Positions 5,800-6,073 of a DNA stretch of 6,073 nucleotides are shown here, one piece after another (position 1 is the stretch's first letter; each line of letters opens with the position of its first letter). The DNA lies in the NCBI GenBank assembly GCA_023425615.1, contig JAFACJ010000302.1:1-6073 (forward strand), read 5' to 3'. The notes under the pieces are model-generated. The model was not told the origin of the DNA and ran no database searches. It saw only the letters and a program-made list of their open reading frames with translations. The translations under genes and the position numbers were made by a program. The stretch is from Actinomycetes bacterium. GTDB taxonomy: Bacteria; Actinomycetota; Actinomycetes; Streptosporangiales; Streptosporangiaceae.

Positions 5800-6073
5800 A
5801 TGCAGACATCCGCCGACGCCGCCTGGGTGCGATTCCCCAGCGGCGGTGATGAGATCCGGGGCTATCTGGCGCTGCCCGCCCGGACGACGGACGCGACCCC
5901 GCCGCCCGTCGTCATCATGGCCCACGAGAACCTCGGCGTCACCGCGCACCGGGAACGGGTCACCGAACGGCTCGCCGCCGAGGGCTTCGCCTGCCTGACC
6001 GTCGACCTGTACAGCCGTATCGGCGGGCGCCCGCCGCAGGACTACACGACACCCGAGGAGCGCCGGGCCAAGG
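5800..6073 (+). CDS. Dienelactone hydrolase family protein, 3'-partial
   Basis: The first 91 residues of an alpha/beta hydrolase, cut by the window edge. The translated start shows the dienelactone hydrolase (carboxymethylenebutenolidase) pattern: a strand and HE motif in VVIMAHENLGV (37-47), the helix HRERVTERLAAEGF (50-63), and the strand LTVDLYSR (66-73). E43 corresponds to the family's active-site-region glutamate (E36 of Pseudomonas DLH). The Cys/Ser-Asp-His triad would lie beyond the edge and cannot be checked. Family members hydrolyse dienelactones from aromatic ring cleavage, though many act on other esters or lactones. The ATG follows the IclR stop by 16 bases with GGAGAAG (5791-5797) as ribosome binding site, so it probably belongs to the same operon and fits a step after ring cleavage. 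Confidence 0.85.
   Translation, partial: MQTSADAAWVRFPSGGDEIRGYLALPARTTDATPPPVVIMAHENLGVTAHRERVTERLAAEGFACLTVDLYSRIGGRPPQDYTTPEERRAK

Overview
The window is a compact, one-directional stretch of very GC-rich DNA (by eye about 70% GC or more, with strong G/C bias at third codon positions). Together with Shine-Dalgarno-led starts and ATGA/TGATG overlaps, this points to an actinomycete such as Streptomyces or a member of the Streptosporangiales/Thermomonosporaceae. The genus cannot be settled from the sequence. All eight genes lie on the + strand. The first is probably cut by the left edge and the last is certainly cut by the right edge.

Layout: (1) the end of a small zinc-ribbon protein resembling the gamma subunit of acetone/acetophenone-type carboxylases (to 363). 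(2) A class III extradiol dioxygenase catalytic subunit, LigB type (363-1181). (3) Its small LigA-type partner (1178-1435). (4-6) A complete sugar-type (RbsA/RbsC/RbsB-like, CUT2) ABC importer: a double ATPase (about 1467-2951), a permease (2948-3922) and a lipoprotein binding protein (3974-4951). (7) An IclR-family regulator (4959-5783). (8) The start of a dienelactone-hydrolase-family protein (5800 to the edge).

The first five genes are joined by overlaps or near-contact, and the last three are 7-51 bases apart, so the window reads as one operon or part of one. The only gap of any size is the 51 bases before the binding-protein gene. It holds a perfect 6-bp inverted repeat whose loop and 3' arm contain the Shine-Dalgarno sequence.

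Inferred role: uptake and catabolism of an aromatic compound. The importer would bring in the substrate, a carboxylase (mostly outside the window) could activate it, LigB/LigA would open a catecholic ring, the DLH-family enzyme could hydrolyse a lactone or ester intermediate, and the IclR protein would sense a substrate or intermediate. The binding protein appears by eye to lack the arginines that ribose-binding proteins use to hold sugar, which fits a non-sugar ligand. The actual substrate cannot be read from the sequence. No RNA genes, mobile elements, CRISPR arrays or direct repeats of note were seen, and no stretch over 300 bases lacks a gene.
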